Source of the DNA: Cohnella phaseoli
GTDB taxonomy: Bacteria; Bacillota; Bacilli; Paenibacillales; Paenibacillaceae
Direction of reading: 5' to 3'
DNA: 64,000 nucleotides
Assembly (NCBI RefSeq): GCF_003386235.1
Contig: NZ_QRDZ01000001.1
Span: 434,001-498,000 of the forward strand
The notes beneath the pieces were generated by a model. The model was given only the letters and a program-made list of their open reading frames with translations. It searched no databases and had not been told where the DNA came from. Positions 35,824 through 44,499 of the stretch are shown here, in pieces (the stretch's first letter is position 1; each line of letters opens with the position of its first letter). The translations under genes and the position numbers were made by a program.

Positions 35824-37191
35824 ATGAGAGGAGAACCGGCGCGCGCGTTGACGATTCGCGAGCTTACCCGGCTCATCAAGGGTAAGCTGGAAGGCGACCC
35901 GGGCCTTCAGGATATATGGCTGAGGGGCGAGATTTCGAATTTTACGCTGCATTCGAGCGGACATATGTATTTCACGCTGAAGGACGATGCCTCCAGATTA
36001 AAATGCATCATGTTCGCTTCCTACAATCAACGTTTGCCTTTTGTCCCGAAGAACGGAACAAAAGTATTGGCGCGGGGAGGCGTCTCGGTATACGAGAGGG
36101 ACGGCCAATACCAGTTTTACGCGACGGCGATGCAGCCCGACGGAATCGGCAGCCTGTATCTCGCCTTCGAGCAGCTTAAGCGCAAGCTTGAGGAGGAGGG
36201 GCTGTTCCGTCCGGAGACGAAGCGGGCGTTGCCGCTTTATCCGCGCACGGTCGGGGTAATTACCTCGCCGACGGGAGCCGCCGTTAGAGATATTCTGATT
36301 ACGCTTGAACGGCGCAACCCTGGCGTGCATGTCCTGCTCTACCCTGTATCCGTGCAAGGCACAGGCGCAGCTCCCTCTATCGTTAAAGCGATCCGCGAGA
36401 TGAACGAGCTAGGCGCGATTGACGTGCTGATCGTCGGACGAGGCGGAGGCTCGCTCGAAGAGCTGTGGGCGTTTAACGAGGAGCCGGTCGCTCGGGCGAT
36501 TCGGGCTTCCGCGATTCCGATCATCTCTGCCGTCGGGCACGAGACGGATTTTACGATTGCGGATTTCGTCTCAGATATGCGCGCCGCTACGCCGACGGCC
36601 GCTGCCGAAATCGCCGTCCGGCATATCGGGGAGCTGAGGCAGGAGCTGACGTATCTGGAGCGGAGAATGGCCGGTGCGCTGGGACGCGGCCTGGCCAAGG
36701 CGAAGGAGCGGTGGCAGCATGCGGCGCGCTCGCCGTATTTTACGCAGCCTAAGCGCAGCTTATTGGCGCAGGCCGAGCGACTGGACCGGCTTAAGGAGAC
36801 GCTTCGCTACCGGATCGGCGCCGAGCAAAGCCGAGCGCAGGAGCGGGCGACGAGGCTGGTCGGCAGACTGCAGGCGGTTAACCCGCAGCAGCAGGTTATC
36901 CACGCCCGGCAGCGCGCGACGGCGGCCGCCAAAAGGCTGGAGCTGGCAATGGGTGCGATCATGCGCGAACGGACAAGCCGTTTCGGTTCGATCGTTAAAC
37001 AGCTCGATGCGCTGAGTCCGCTCAAGGTTATGGCTCGCGGCTATAGCTTGGCTTACGACGAGCAGGAGAAGAAGCTGATTCGTTCGATCGACGAAGTTCA
37101 GCCGGGAGATCTCCTTCATCTTCGGCTTACGGACGGCAAGCTGGTCTGTCAAATATGGGGGATTCACGGGGAGGAACAAGCGAATGGCTAA
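35824..37191 (+). CDS. xseA: Exonuclease VII large subunit
   Basis: A 455-residue XseA. OB-fold domain at the N-terminus (LQDIWLRGEISNFTLHSSGHMYFTLKD, broken here at 20: WLRGEISNFTLHSSGHMYFT). The catalytic domain has GVITSPTGAAVRDI, IVGRGGGSLEELWAFN and PIISAVGHETDFTIADFVSD, ATPTAAAE. A long coiled coil follows (about 270-400). With XseB it degrades single-stranded DNA. ATG start 10 bases after folD; overlaps xseB by 8. Confidence 0.94.
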   Translation: MRGEPARALTIRELTRLIKGKLEGDPGLQDIWLRGEISNFTLHSSGHMYFTLKDDASRLKCIMFASYNQRLPFVPKNGTKVLARGGVSVYERDGQYQFYATAMQPDGIGSLYLAFEQLKRKLEEEGLFRPETKRALPLYPRTVGVITSPTGAAVRDILITLERRNPGVHVLLYPVSVQGTGAAPSIVKAIREMNELGAIDVLIVGRGGGSLEELWAFNEEPVARAIRASAIPIISAVGHETDFTIADFVSDMRAATPTAAAEIAVRHIGELRQELTYLERRMAGALGRGLAKAKERWQHAARSPYFTQPKRSLLAQAERLDRLKETLRYRIGAEQSRAQERATRLVGRLQAVNPQQQVIHARQRATAAAKRLELAMGAIMRERTSRFGSIVKQLDALSPLKVMARGYSLAYDEQEKKLIRSIDEVQPGDLLHLRLTDGKLVCQIWGIHGEEQANG

Positions 37192-37468
37192 CAACCGCAC
37201 TGGAAAAGCCGAGGCGGCTGCCGCAGAGGAGAACGGAGTCACGGAGGTGTCGTTCGAGCTGGCGATGGAGAAGCTCGAGACGATCGTCGCGAAGCTGGAG
37301 AGCGGCGACGTGCCGCTGGAGACGGCGATCGAGCTGTTCCAGGAAGGGATGACGCTGTCGCGACTGTGCGGGCAGAAGCTGGAGCAGGTGGAGCGCCGCA
37401 TCGAGATGCTGGTGGAAGGCGATGGCGGATTGCAGCGCAAACCGTTCTCCGCCGGGAAGGAAGAGTAA
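37184..37468 (+). CDS. xseB: Exonuclease VII small subunit
   Basis: A 94-residue XseB. The core SFELAMEKLETIVAKLESGD and PLETAIELFQEGMTLSRLC are typical. It binds the XseA coiled coil. An N-terminal extension of about 18 Ala/Glu-rich residues precedes the core. Overlaps xseA by 8 bases. Confidence 0.94.
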   Translation: MANNRTGKAEAAAAEENGVTEVSFELAMEKLETIVAKLESGDVPLETAIELFQEGMTLSRLCGQKLEQVERRIEMLVEGDGGLQRKPFSAGKEE

Positions 37469-37521
37469 TTTTCCCGCGTTATTCGGCATACATAGGTTTT
37501 GAAGAGCAGAGGGGTAATAAC

Positions 37522-38433
37522 GTGAAGACTTCGGTAGCATTGCACACTTATTTGCAAGAGCAGCGGGCGCGAGTGGAAGCAGCGCTGCAGAACGTTTTTC
37601 CGGTGGATTGGGCGATTCCTGAGCGGCTGCGGGAAGCGATGGATTATTCCTTGCTGGCCGGAGGCAAGCGGCTGCGTCCGATTTTGGCGCTCGCTGCAGC
37701 CGAGGCGGTAACAGGCAAGGAGGAGACGTCGGACAGGGCGCTCGCTTTCGCCTGCGCGGTCGAGATGATCCATACCTATTCGCTTGTACACGATGATTTG
37801 CCTGCCATGGACAATGACGACTATCGCCGAGGCAGACCGACGAATCACAAAGTGTTTGGCGATGCGATGGCGATTCTCGCCGGCGACGGTCTGCTAACGC
37901 ATGCCTTCCACGTCGCTTCGCGGGCAACCGATGACGGCGTACCGGCGGAACGCGCGCTTGCCGTCATTCGGGAGCTGAGCTGTTACGCAGGCTTGCCTGG
38001 CATGGTCGGCGGGCAAGTATCCGATATGCTCGGAGAGCAGGGAATCACTTCGCTGGAGCAACTGGAGCATATTCATCTGCACAAAACGAGCGATTTGATC
38101 GCCTTTTCGCTGCGAGCCGGCGGCCATGCGGCGGAGGCGGACGAGCGACAGGTCGAGGCGCTGGGACGTTTCGGGCGCAACATCGGTCTGGCATTCCAAA
38201 TCCAGGACGATATTCTCGACTTGACGGGCTCGGCGGATAAGCTGGGCAAGCCGGTTAAGAGCGACGAGCGTCAGCACAAGGTGACCTATCCTTATTTGCT
38301 AGGGCTCGACGAGAGCCGCAGACGCGTCTCGGAGCTGACGCGCGAAGCGACCGATGCCTTGCTGCAGGTCGGGCTAGCGAAGCCGGAGCGCCTGCTCGAG
38401 ATCGCGGATTATTTGCTGAATCGGGATCACTAA
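37522..38433 (+). CDS. ispA: Polyprenyl (farnesyl) diphosphate synthase
   Basis: A 303-residue trans-isoprenyl diphosphate synthase. GGKRLRPIL starts the fold. The first Asp-rich motif is DDLPAMDNDD in HDDLPAMDNDDYRRGRPTNH, the second is DDILD in FQIQDDILDLTG. It likely makes farnesyl diphosphate from IPP and DMAPP; chain length is inferred from position by xseB and dxs. GTG 37522 follows GAGGGG; longer frames run into xseB. Confidence 0.93.
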   Translation: MKTSVALHTYLQEQRARVEAALQNVFPVDWAIPERLREAMDYSLLAGGKRLRPILALAAAEAVTGKEETSDRALAFACAVEMIHTYSLVHDDLPAMDNDDYRRGRPTNHKVFGDAMAILAGDGLLTHAFHVASRATDDGVPAERALAVIRELSCYAGLPGMVGGQVSDMLGEQGITSLEQLEHIHLHKTSDLIAFSLRAGGHAAEADERQVEALGRFGRNIGLAFQIQDDILDLTGSADKLGKPVKSDERQHKVTYPYLLGLDESRRRVSELTREATDALLQVGLAKPERLLEIADYLLNRDH

Positions 38434-38451
38434 GCAATTGCGTACTCGGAG

Positions 38452-38508
38452 GCCCCGCAAGGGAAGGGCGGCGCGTTAGGCGACGGTTGTCCCTTTGCGG
38501 GGCTTTTT
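38452..38508 (+). terminator. Terminator after ispA
   Basis: GCCCCGCAAGGGA (38452-) pairs with TCCCTTTGCGGGGC; CTTTTTGG follows. It separates ispA from dxs. Confidence 0.9.
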
Positions 38509-38537
38509 GGCGCTGAATTTGGGCATTGAATCGGGGA

Positions 38538-38548
38538 TATGGTATAAT
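38538..38548 (+). promoter_or_regulatory. Extended -10 promoter of dxs
   Basis: ATATGGTATAAT: TATAAT at 38543-38548 with upstream TG; no clear -35. It lies 38 bases before the dxs start. Confidence 0.5.
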
Positions 38549-38586
38549 AGGTCTAATATTGATGTGGGGAAAGCGGGGAACATGAC

Positions 38587-40482
38587 TTGCTGCTCGAGCA
38601 AATCGACAGTCCGGATGACCTGAAGAAACTAACGCTGTCCGAGCTTCCTCAACTGGCGGAAGATATTCGACATTTTCTTATTCGGAAACTGAGCGTGACC
38701 GGGGGGCATTTGGCGCCTAATCTCGGCGTAGTGGAGCTGACGCTTGCGCTCCATTACCACTACAACAGCCCGAAGGATAAATTTATTTTTGATGTAGGTC
38801 ACCAGGCGTACGTACACAAAATGCTAACGGGACGGCAGGATCGTTTCGACACTTTGCGTCAGAAGGATGGCCTCTGCGGCTTTGTAAAGCGCAACGAAAG
38901 CGAACACGACGTATGGGAAGCCGGCCATAGCAGCACCTCTTTGTCCGCAGCGATGGGGATGGCTTTGGCGCGCGATTTGAAGGGCGAGTCGAACCGTGTG
39001 ATCGCCATCATTGGCGACGGCGCGCTTACCGGAGGGATGGCGCTTGAAGCGCTCAACCATATCGGGCATGAGAAGCGCAAGCTGATGGTCGTGCTCAACG
39101 ATAACGAGATGTCTATCGCACCCAATGTCGGAGCGATTCACAACTATTTGGGCAAGGTCAGAACGGAGAAAATTTACCGCAAGACGAAGGACGAGTTGGA
39201 CTGGTTGCTGCGCAAAGTTCCGGCGATCGGCGGCAAGCTGGCTCGTACGGCAGATCGCGTTAAGGACAGCTTGAAGTATTTGATTGCGCCTGAAGGCGTC
39301 CTGTTCGAGGAATTCGGCTTGAAGTATTTTGGCCCAGTAGACGGTCATGACATAAACAAACTGATGGAGACGTTTAAGCAAGCCGATCAAGTCGATGGAC
39401 CTGTGTTGGTGCACGTCTTGACGACAAAAGGAAAGGGCTACTCCCCGGCCGAAGCCGATTCTCATAAATGGCACGGCGTATCCGGAGCCTACAAGATCGA
39501 GTCCGGACAAGTGGTTAAGCCCGTTGGCCCTCCGATGTATACGGAGGTGTTCGGCAACGCCCTGATCGAGCTTGCGGAGCAGGATTCCCGTATCGTCGCC
39601 GTTACTCCTGCAATGCCGGGCGGCTCGGGCTTGCTGAAGTTTGCGGAGAGATTTCCGAATCGGATGTACGATGTCGGCATCGCGGAGCAGCATGCTGGGA
39701 CGATGTCCGCCGCGTTGGCTATGGAAGGCATGAAGCCTGTATTCGCAGTGTATTCGACGTTTTTGCAGCGTGCGTACGATCAGGTCGTTCACGATATTTG
39801 CCGGCAAAACCTGAACGTTATTTTCGCGATCGACCGAGCGGGCTTCGTCGGAGCCGACGGCGAGACGCATCAAGGCGTATACGATATCGCCTTCCTGAGA
39901 CATATACCGAATATGGTCGTCATGATGCCCAAGGATGAGAATGAGCTTAGAAACATGCTTCGTACGGCTGTCGATTACAACGGCGGCCCGATAGCGGTGC
40001 GGTATCCCCGTATCGAAGGCGTCGGAGTCGCTTACGACGAGCGGATGACGCCGATCGAGATCGGCACGTGGGAGACGGTTCGCGAAGGCGACTATGCTGC
40101 CGTGCTGGCGATTGGGCCGATGGTTCAGGTTGCCGAGGAAGCGGCCGACCTGCTGAAGCGAGAAGGCATCAATGTGCGTGTCGTGAATGCCAGATTCGTC
40201 AAGCCGCTGGACAGTCAAATGCTGCTGTCGCTAGCGAAGGAAAGGCTGCCGATCATGGTCGTCGAAGAAGGCTCCGTTCAAGGCGGTCTGGGCAGTGCGA
40301 TCTTGGAGTTTTACGCTTTGCAAGGCGTGCAGCCCGCATCCGTTCATCTCGCCGGCGTTCCCGACGTGTTCGTGGAACATGCGACGGTGAAGGAACAGCG
40401 CGAGGAAGTCGGTCTATCGGCCGAGCACATCGCTCAGCGTCTTGCCTCGCTCTCCGTGCGCAAACGGCAAAGGGCCACCTGA
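38587..40482 (+). CDS. dxs: 1-deoxy-D-xylulose-5-phosphate synthase
   Basis: A 631-residue thiamine-diphosphate enzyme that joins pyruvate and glyceraldehyde 3-phosphate at the head of the MEP pathway. Landmarks: [15 protein letters not shown], the ThDP motif [18 protein letters not shown] with [12 protein letters not shown], and the C-terminal [20 protein letters not shown] and [15 protein letters not shown]. Length is normal. TTG start; the TGA overlaps the next ATG (TGATG). Confidence 0.96.
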   Translation: MLLEQIDSPDDLKKLTLSELPQLAEDIRHFLIRKLSVTGGHLAPNLGVVELTLALHYHYNSPKDKFIFDVGHQAYVHKMLTGRQDRFDTLRQKDGLCGFVKRNESEHDVWEAGHSSTSLSAAMGMALARDLKGESNRVIAIIGDGALTGGMALEALNHIGHEKRKLMVVLNDNEMSIAPNVGAIHNYLGKVRTEKIYRKTKDELDWLLRKVPAIGGKLARTADRVKDSLKYLIAPEGVLFEEFGLKYFGPVDGHDINKLMETFKQADQVDGPVLVHVLTTKGKGYSPAEADSHKWHGVSGAYKIESGQVVKPVGPPMYTEVFGNALIELAEQDSRIVAVTPAMPGGSGLLKFAERFPNRMYDVGIAEQHAGTMSAALAMEGMKPVFAVYSTFLQRAYDQVVHDICRQNLNVIFAIDRAGFVGADGETHQGVYDIAFLRHIPNMVVMMPKDENELRNMLRTAVDYNGGPIAVRYPRIEGVGVAYDERMTPIEIGTWETVREGDYAAVLAIGPMVQVAEEAADLLKREGINVRVVNARFVKPLDSQMLLSLAKERLPIMVVEEGSVQGGLGSAILEFYALQGVQPASVHLAGVPDVFVEHATVKEQREEVGLSAEHIAQRLASLSVRKRQRAT

Positions 40483-41366
40483 TGGAGAAGACGCAGGCGA
40501 CTAAAGAGCGGCTTGATCTGCTCCTGCTGGAGCAGGGCTATTTCGAAAGCCGCGAGAAGGCAAAAGCCGCCATTATGGCCGGTCTGGTGCTTGTCGGGAC
40601 AGAGCGCGTCGACAAGGCGGGAACGAAGATTCCTCGCGATGCGGCGATAACGGTCAAAGGCTCCGTACATCCGTACGTAAGCCGCGGGGGCTTGAAGCTG
40701 GAAAAGGCGATTAAACATTTCGGCCTTAACCTGCAGGATGCGGTTATGCTGGATATCGGCGCATCCACGGGCGGTTTCACGGACTGCGCCCTACAGAATG
40801 GAGCTGCGCGGGTATATGCGGTAGACGTAGGCTATAATCAGCTCGACTGGTCCTTGCGGCAGGACTCGCGGGTACAGGTGTTGGAACGGACGAATTTTCG
40901 GCATATGACGGGAGATCAGCTCGACGGTCCGTTGCCGCTGTTTGCGACGATTGACGTTTCGTTTATTTCCCTTAGGCTGATATTGCCGGTGCTGGCCGAA
41001 CTGCTGCAAAAAAACGGACACACCGTTGCGCTGATCAAGCCGCAGTTCGAAGCGGGGCGGGAGCATGTGGGCAAGTCGGGCGTCATTCGCGACCCGGCCG
41101 TTCATACGCAAGTGCTTCGAGACGTTTTGAACGCGGCAGCCGACATCGGTTTTGAGCTGCAGGGACTGACGTATTCCCCGATAACCGGGGGCGAAGGGAA
41201 CATTGAGTTTCTCGCCTATTGGCGTCTCGGCTCCACGGTTGCCCCGAATTCAGCCGAGTCGGATGCTTCGACCGTTTCGGCTGCGGCGGATGATAAACGG
41301 TATGAAGAACTAATTGCGAATACGGTAGAAGAGGCAAATCGGGCGTTTCGCCGCAATCCTTCATAA
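40482..41366 (+). CDS. tlyA: TlyA-family rRNA 2'-O-methyltransferase/hemolysin-like
   Basis: A 294-residue protein: an S4 RNA-binding domain (RLDLLLLEQGYFESREKAKA, residues about 8-66), then a FtsJ-like Rossmann methyltransferase (DIGASTGGFTDCALQNGAARV, VDVGYNQLDWSLR; ALIKPQFEAGREHVGKSGV). TlyA methylates 16S and/or 23S rRNA at C-2'-O in other bacteria. Named YqxC in B. subtilis and found beside dxs there too. The ATG overlaps the dxs stop. A C-terminal Ser/Ala-rich tail of about 25 residues is additional. Confidence 0.92.
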   Translation: MEKTQATKERLDLLLLEQGYFESREKAKAAIMAGLVLVGTERVDKAGTKIPRDAAITVKGSVHPYVSRGGLKLEKAIKHFGLNLQDAVMLDIGASTGGFTDCALQNGAARVYAVDVGYNQLDWSLRQDSRVQVLERTNFRHMTGDQLDGPLPLFATIDVSFISLRLILPVLAELLQKNGHTVALIKPQFEAGREHVGKSGVIRDPAVHTQVLRDVLNAAADIGFELQGLTYSPITGGEGNIEFLAYWRLGSTVAPNSAESDASTVSAAADDKRYEELIANTVEEANRAFRRNPS

Positions 41367-41388
41367 AACAAGATCCTTCGCCCGGAGC

Positions 41389-41453
41389 ACCCGGAGCTGC
41401 CGAACAACGGTCCGAGCATTTTGCCGCGGGCTGGCGCGCATCTCCGGGTTTTT
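41389..41453 (+). terminator. Probable terminator after tlyA
   Basis: ACCCGGAG (41389-41396) and CTCCGGGT (41442-41449) pair across a 45-base structured loop, then five T. Confidence 0.6.
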
Positions 41454-41557
41454 CCTTGATATTGGAGGAAAATGGCTTCCGATCGCGAAAAGATAATGCA
41501 ACGGATACAACTAGTCCAGGCAGCGCGGCTCTCCGTAACGGAAGTCGGGAGGCGGTT

Positions 41558-42025
41558 ATGGATAGCGTCGGAGATTGGGTGATCATGCTTGTCGCTGCCA
41601 TCGTTATGGGATGGTGGATCGTTAGAAGATTGGATCGCTGGCTTCACGAGCCTCCGGATGCTCGCTTGCGCAAGCTTGCGACCAAAGGGGGCGTCGAAGA
41701 GGATGAATACGTCCTCTTGCTGAAGGAGCACGGTTTTCAAGTGCTGTCCGGCAAGCACCGTATTCCGCTTGGAGTGGCCGTGGACAACGGGTCGGTTATG
41801 CCGACCCGCCTATATTTTGATTATTTGGCCGAGAAAGACAACAAGTATTACCTGGTGAAGCTCGACCGGCCAAGGCAGCCGATGGAATGGACGGCCAGCG
41901 CGCTGCGTGAAAGACTGCTCGTGTATGCGCTGCTGTTTCCGGATTGCCACGGCATTGTTATCGTGCTTCCGCAGGGGCGTCAAATCAAAACAGTGCGATT
42001 TAAAGTGGAGGCTGGCGAGAAATGA
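41558..42025 (+). CDS. Membrane-anchored protein, possible degenerate nuclease fold
   Basis: A 155-residue protein that I do not recognise. One N-terminal helix (WVIMLVAAIVMGWWIVRRL) is followed by a soluble domain. Its order of elements, a helix, GFQVLSGKHRIPL, then LYFDYLAEKDNKYYLVKLDR and a helix with ERLLVYALLFP, recalls the PD-(D/E)XK nuclease fold. The Asp is kept (FDYL), but the E/D-x-K position reads VK (YLVK), so catalysis is doubtful. ATG 41558 is chosen because GGGAGGCGG lies before it. It overlaps argR by 4 bases. Confidence 0.6.
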   Translation: MDSVGDWVIMLVAAIVMGWWIVRRLDRWLHEPPDARLRKLATKGGVEEDEYVLLLKEHGFQVLSGKHRIPLGVAVDNGSVMPTRLYFDYLAEKDNKYYLVKLDRPRQPMEWTASALRERLLVYALLFPDCHGIVIVLPQGRQIKTVRFKVEAGEK

Positions 42026-42471
42026 AAGGACAACGTCAACGCAAAATCCGTGAGTTGATCGGTTCTAGAGAGATCGAAACCCAAGAGGAACTCGTGGAAG
42101 CGCTAAGCTTGGAAGGAATGCAGGTAACCCAAGCGACGGTGTCGCGCGACATTAAGGAAATGCAGCTGATTAAAGTCCCGCTGGAGGACGGCCGATACAA
42201 ATATTCGATGCCGCAAGACCAACGCTACAATCCGGCGCAGAAGCTGAAGCGAGCGCTGCTCGATCATTATTTGGGAGCGGAGTCCGCCGAAAATCTCGTC
42301 GTGCTGAAGTGCTTGCCGGGAACGGCGGGAACGATTTCTGCACTGATTGACGGTATGGATTGGCCGGAAATTATCGGTACGATCGGCGGAGACGACACGA
42401 CGCTGATTATCACCAAAACGAAAAGCCATGGCGAAGACGTGTTAGAGCGAATTAACGATATGATGAAGTGA
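42022..42471 (+). CDS. argR: Arginine repressor ArgR/AhrC
   Basis: A 149-residue regulator: N-terminal winged helix (QRQRKIRELIGSREIETQEE ... VTQATVSRDIKEMQLIKVP) and a C-terminal oligomerisation and arginine-binding domain with LKCLPGTAGTISALIDGMDW and GTIGGDDTTLIITK. It represses arginine synthesis and activates its breakdown with arginine as co-effector. ATG start overlapping the previous gene by 4 bases. Confidence 0.95.
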   Translation: MKGQRQRKIRELIGSREIETQEELVEALSLEGMQVTQATVSRDIKEMQLIKVPLEDGRYKYSMPQDQRYNPAQKLKRALLDHYLGAESAENLVVLKCLPGTAGTISALIDGMDWPEIIGTIGGDDTTLIITKTKSHGEDVLERINDMMK

Positions 42472-42475
42472 CCAA

Positions 42476-42524
42476 TAACACGCATTCATCTCCGACTTGA
42501 TTAATACGGAGATGGATGCGTGTT
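42476..42524 (+). terminator. Hairpin terminator of argR
   Basis: AACACGCATTCATCTCCG and CGGAGATGGATGCGTGTT pair over 18 bases with one mismatch. The tail is AGATTATCTTG, not a pure T-run. Confidence 0.7.
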
Positions 42525-42622
42525 AGATTATCTTGAATGTTCTTGTTTTGTCTGGTCTTCTTTCCGGATATGTGCTATGATTTGGATGAGTAATGAGAAC
42601 GTATGATCGCAATGAGGTCGCG

Positions 42623-42684
42623 AGCCCCCTGTTTCAAACGAGGCAATGGGGGATTGAGACTGTCGAGTCCAAAGGGGGCTTATT
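42623..42684 (+). promoter_or_regulatory. Leader of recN: SD-sequestering and alternative hairpin
   Basis: AGCCCCCT (42623-42630) is fully complementary to AGGGGGCT (42673-42680), which holds the recN Shine-Dalgarno site (5 bases before ATG). The same C-run (42625-42629) can instead pair with GGGGG at 42648-42652, which would free the site. The two pairings exclude each other. The trigger is unknown. Confidence 0.5.
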
Positions 42685-44370
42685 ATGCTGCGAGAATTAA
42701 CCATCCACAATTTGGCCGTTATTGAGAATGTATCTGCTTCTTTTCATGACGGCTTTCATGTGCTTACCGGAGAGACCGGAGCAGGGAAATCGATCGTGAT
42801 CGACGCTTTGACATTGGCGGCGGGAGGCCGAGGCTCTGCAGAAATGATTCGCCATGGCTGCGATAAGGCGGATATCGAAGCGGTATTCGATCTGCCCTCA
42901 GATCATCCCGTGTGGGAGACGCTCGGTCGTTTGGGCATCGAGGCCAACCGGGAAGAAACGCTGCTCATTCGCCGTGAGTTGCTGTCTCATGGCAAGTCCA
43001 CGGCAAGAATCAACGGTCAAAGCGTTACATTGACGATGCTGAAAGAAGCTGGCGAGCACCTCGTCAACATTCACGGTCAGCATGAGCATCAGTCGCTTCT
43101 CAAGACAGAGAAGCATCTGGAGTGGCTTGACCTGTTTGCGGGAGAGGAGATCCGCGAGGAGAAGGCGGCTTATCGTCAATTGTATCAACAATATATTGGT
43201 GTGTGCAGAGAAAGGCGCGAGCTTGAGGAAAGATCCCGACAAGGCATGCAGATGGTCGATTTATACAGATTTCAGCTGGAGGAAATCTCCGCAGCCAGGT
43301 TAAAACCGGGCGAGGATGAATCCCTTGCCGACGAACGGCGCAAACTAGCTCATGCGGAGAAGCTTGCTGAATCGGCAACGGAGGCCTACGATCTGCTTTA
43401 CGGAACTAAAGGGCTAGTGGCTCTTTCTCGTTCATTGAGCCGGTTGCAGGATATCGTGAAGTTCGATTCCGGAGTGCTCCAACCGTTGCTGGAGCAGCTT
43501 CAGAGCGCTTATTACAGCGCGGAGGACGCAGCTTTTCAGCTTCGCGATTATAAGGAAAGCATCGAATTCAATCCTGAGCGCTTAGCGAAGATTGAGCAGA
43601 GGCTGGACGTTATTCATGGGTTAAAAAGGAAATATGGCGAGACGATTGAGGATATTTTGAACTATCGGGCGAAAATCCAGGCCGAAGCCGATCAGCTTGA
43701 CAATAGCGAAGAATTGCTCGAGAAGCTGACCGAGCGGGAAGCACAGCTGGCGGCCGAACTGTATGAGCGCGCGGAGAAGCTGTCGCTGGCGCGCCGAAAC
43801 GCCGCGAGAGTGCTTGCCAAGCAGATCGAGCAGGAATTGGCGGAGTTGCAGATGGAACGTTCCGTATTCGAAGTGAAGCTTGGCGCAACGGAGCTGTCGG
43901 CCACGGGAACGGATACCGCGGAGTTCATCCTGTCGACGAATCCTGGCGAGCCGCCCAAACCGCTAGCTAAGATTGCATCTGGCGGCGAAATGTCGCGCGT
44001 GATGCTGGCGCTCAAGGCGATTTTCGCTCGAATCGATGAAATTCCCGTACTCGTTTTTGACGAAGTGGATACTGGAGTCAGCGGAAGAGCTGCGCAAGCC
44101 ATTGCAGAGAAGCTCAGCTTGCTGTCGAGTCACTGTCAGGTGTTTGCGATCACTCATCTGCCGCAGGTGGCATGTATGGCCGATCGCCAATATGAAATCC
44201 GCAAGCAAGTGAACGAACAATCGCGGACGCGAACATCGGTGACGCAGCTGTCGCCGGAGCAAAGGATTGAAGAACTGGCGCGGATGCTTGGCGGAGTGGA
44301 AGTTACGGAAAAAACCCGTCATCATGCACAAGAAATGCTTAGTCTGGCTGATATCCGAAAAAACGCGTAA
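42685..44370 (+). CDS. recN: DNA repair protein RecN
   Basis: A 561-residue SMC-like ATPase. Walker A is GETGAGKSIV at residues about 33-42; the middle is a long coiled coil (about 155-370); the ABC signature is ASGGEMSRVMLALK; Walker B is PVLVFDEVDTGVSG. It binds DNA double-strand ends early in recombinational repair. Here recN follows argR as in many Firmicutes. No LexA-box of the B. subtilis type was recognised upstream. Confidence 0.96.
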   Translation: MLRELTIHNLAVIENVSASFHDGFHVLTGETGAGKSIVIDALTLAAGGRGSAEMIRHGCDKADIEAVFDLPSDHPVWETLGRLGIEANREETLLIRRELLSHGKSTARINGQSVTLTMLKEAGEHLVNIHGQHEHQSLLKTEKHLEWLDLFAGEEIREEKAAYRQLYQQYIGVCRERRELEERSRQGMQMVDLYRFQLEEISAARLKPGEDESLADERRKLAHAEKLAESATEAYDLLYGTKGLVALSRSLSRLQDIVKFDSGVLQPLLEQLQSAYYSAEDAAFQLRDYKESIEFNPERLAKIEQRLDVIHGLKRKYGETIEDILNYRAKIQAEADQLDNSEELLEKLTEREAQLAAELYERAEKLSLARRNAARVLAKQIEQELAELQMERSVFEVKLGATELSATGTDTAEFILSTNPGEPPKPLAKIASGGEMSRVMLALKAIFARIDEIPVLVFDEVDTGVSGRAAQAIAEKLSLLSSHCQVFAITHLPQVACMADRQYEIRKQVNEQSRTRTSVTQLSPEQRIEELARMLGGVEVTEKTRHHAQEMLSLADIRKNA

Positions 44371-44499
44371 CGACGCGAAAAATCAATTGGCAAGGAAGCT
44401 TTTTGAGAACATAAAAGAAGCAAGCCACGGTTACCTTATAGGTACGTTATCGGCGACATACCAGAGAAGCCGATTCAGACTGTAAGGGAGCGTGAGATC

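Noticed and set aside
42685-44370. recN as part of an SOS regulon with LexA box
   Set aside because: No CGAAC-N4-GTTCG type site is found in 42472-42684.
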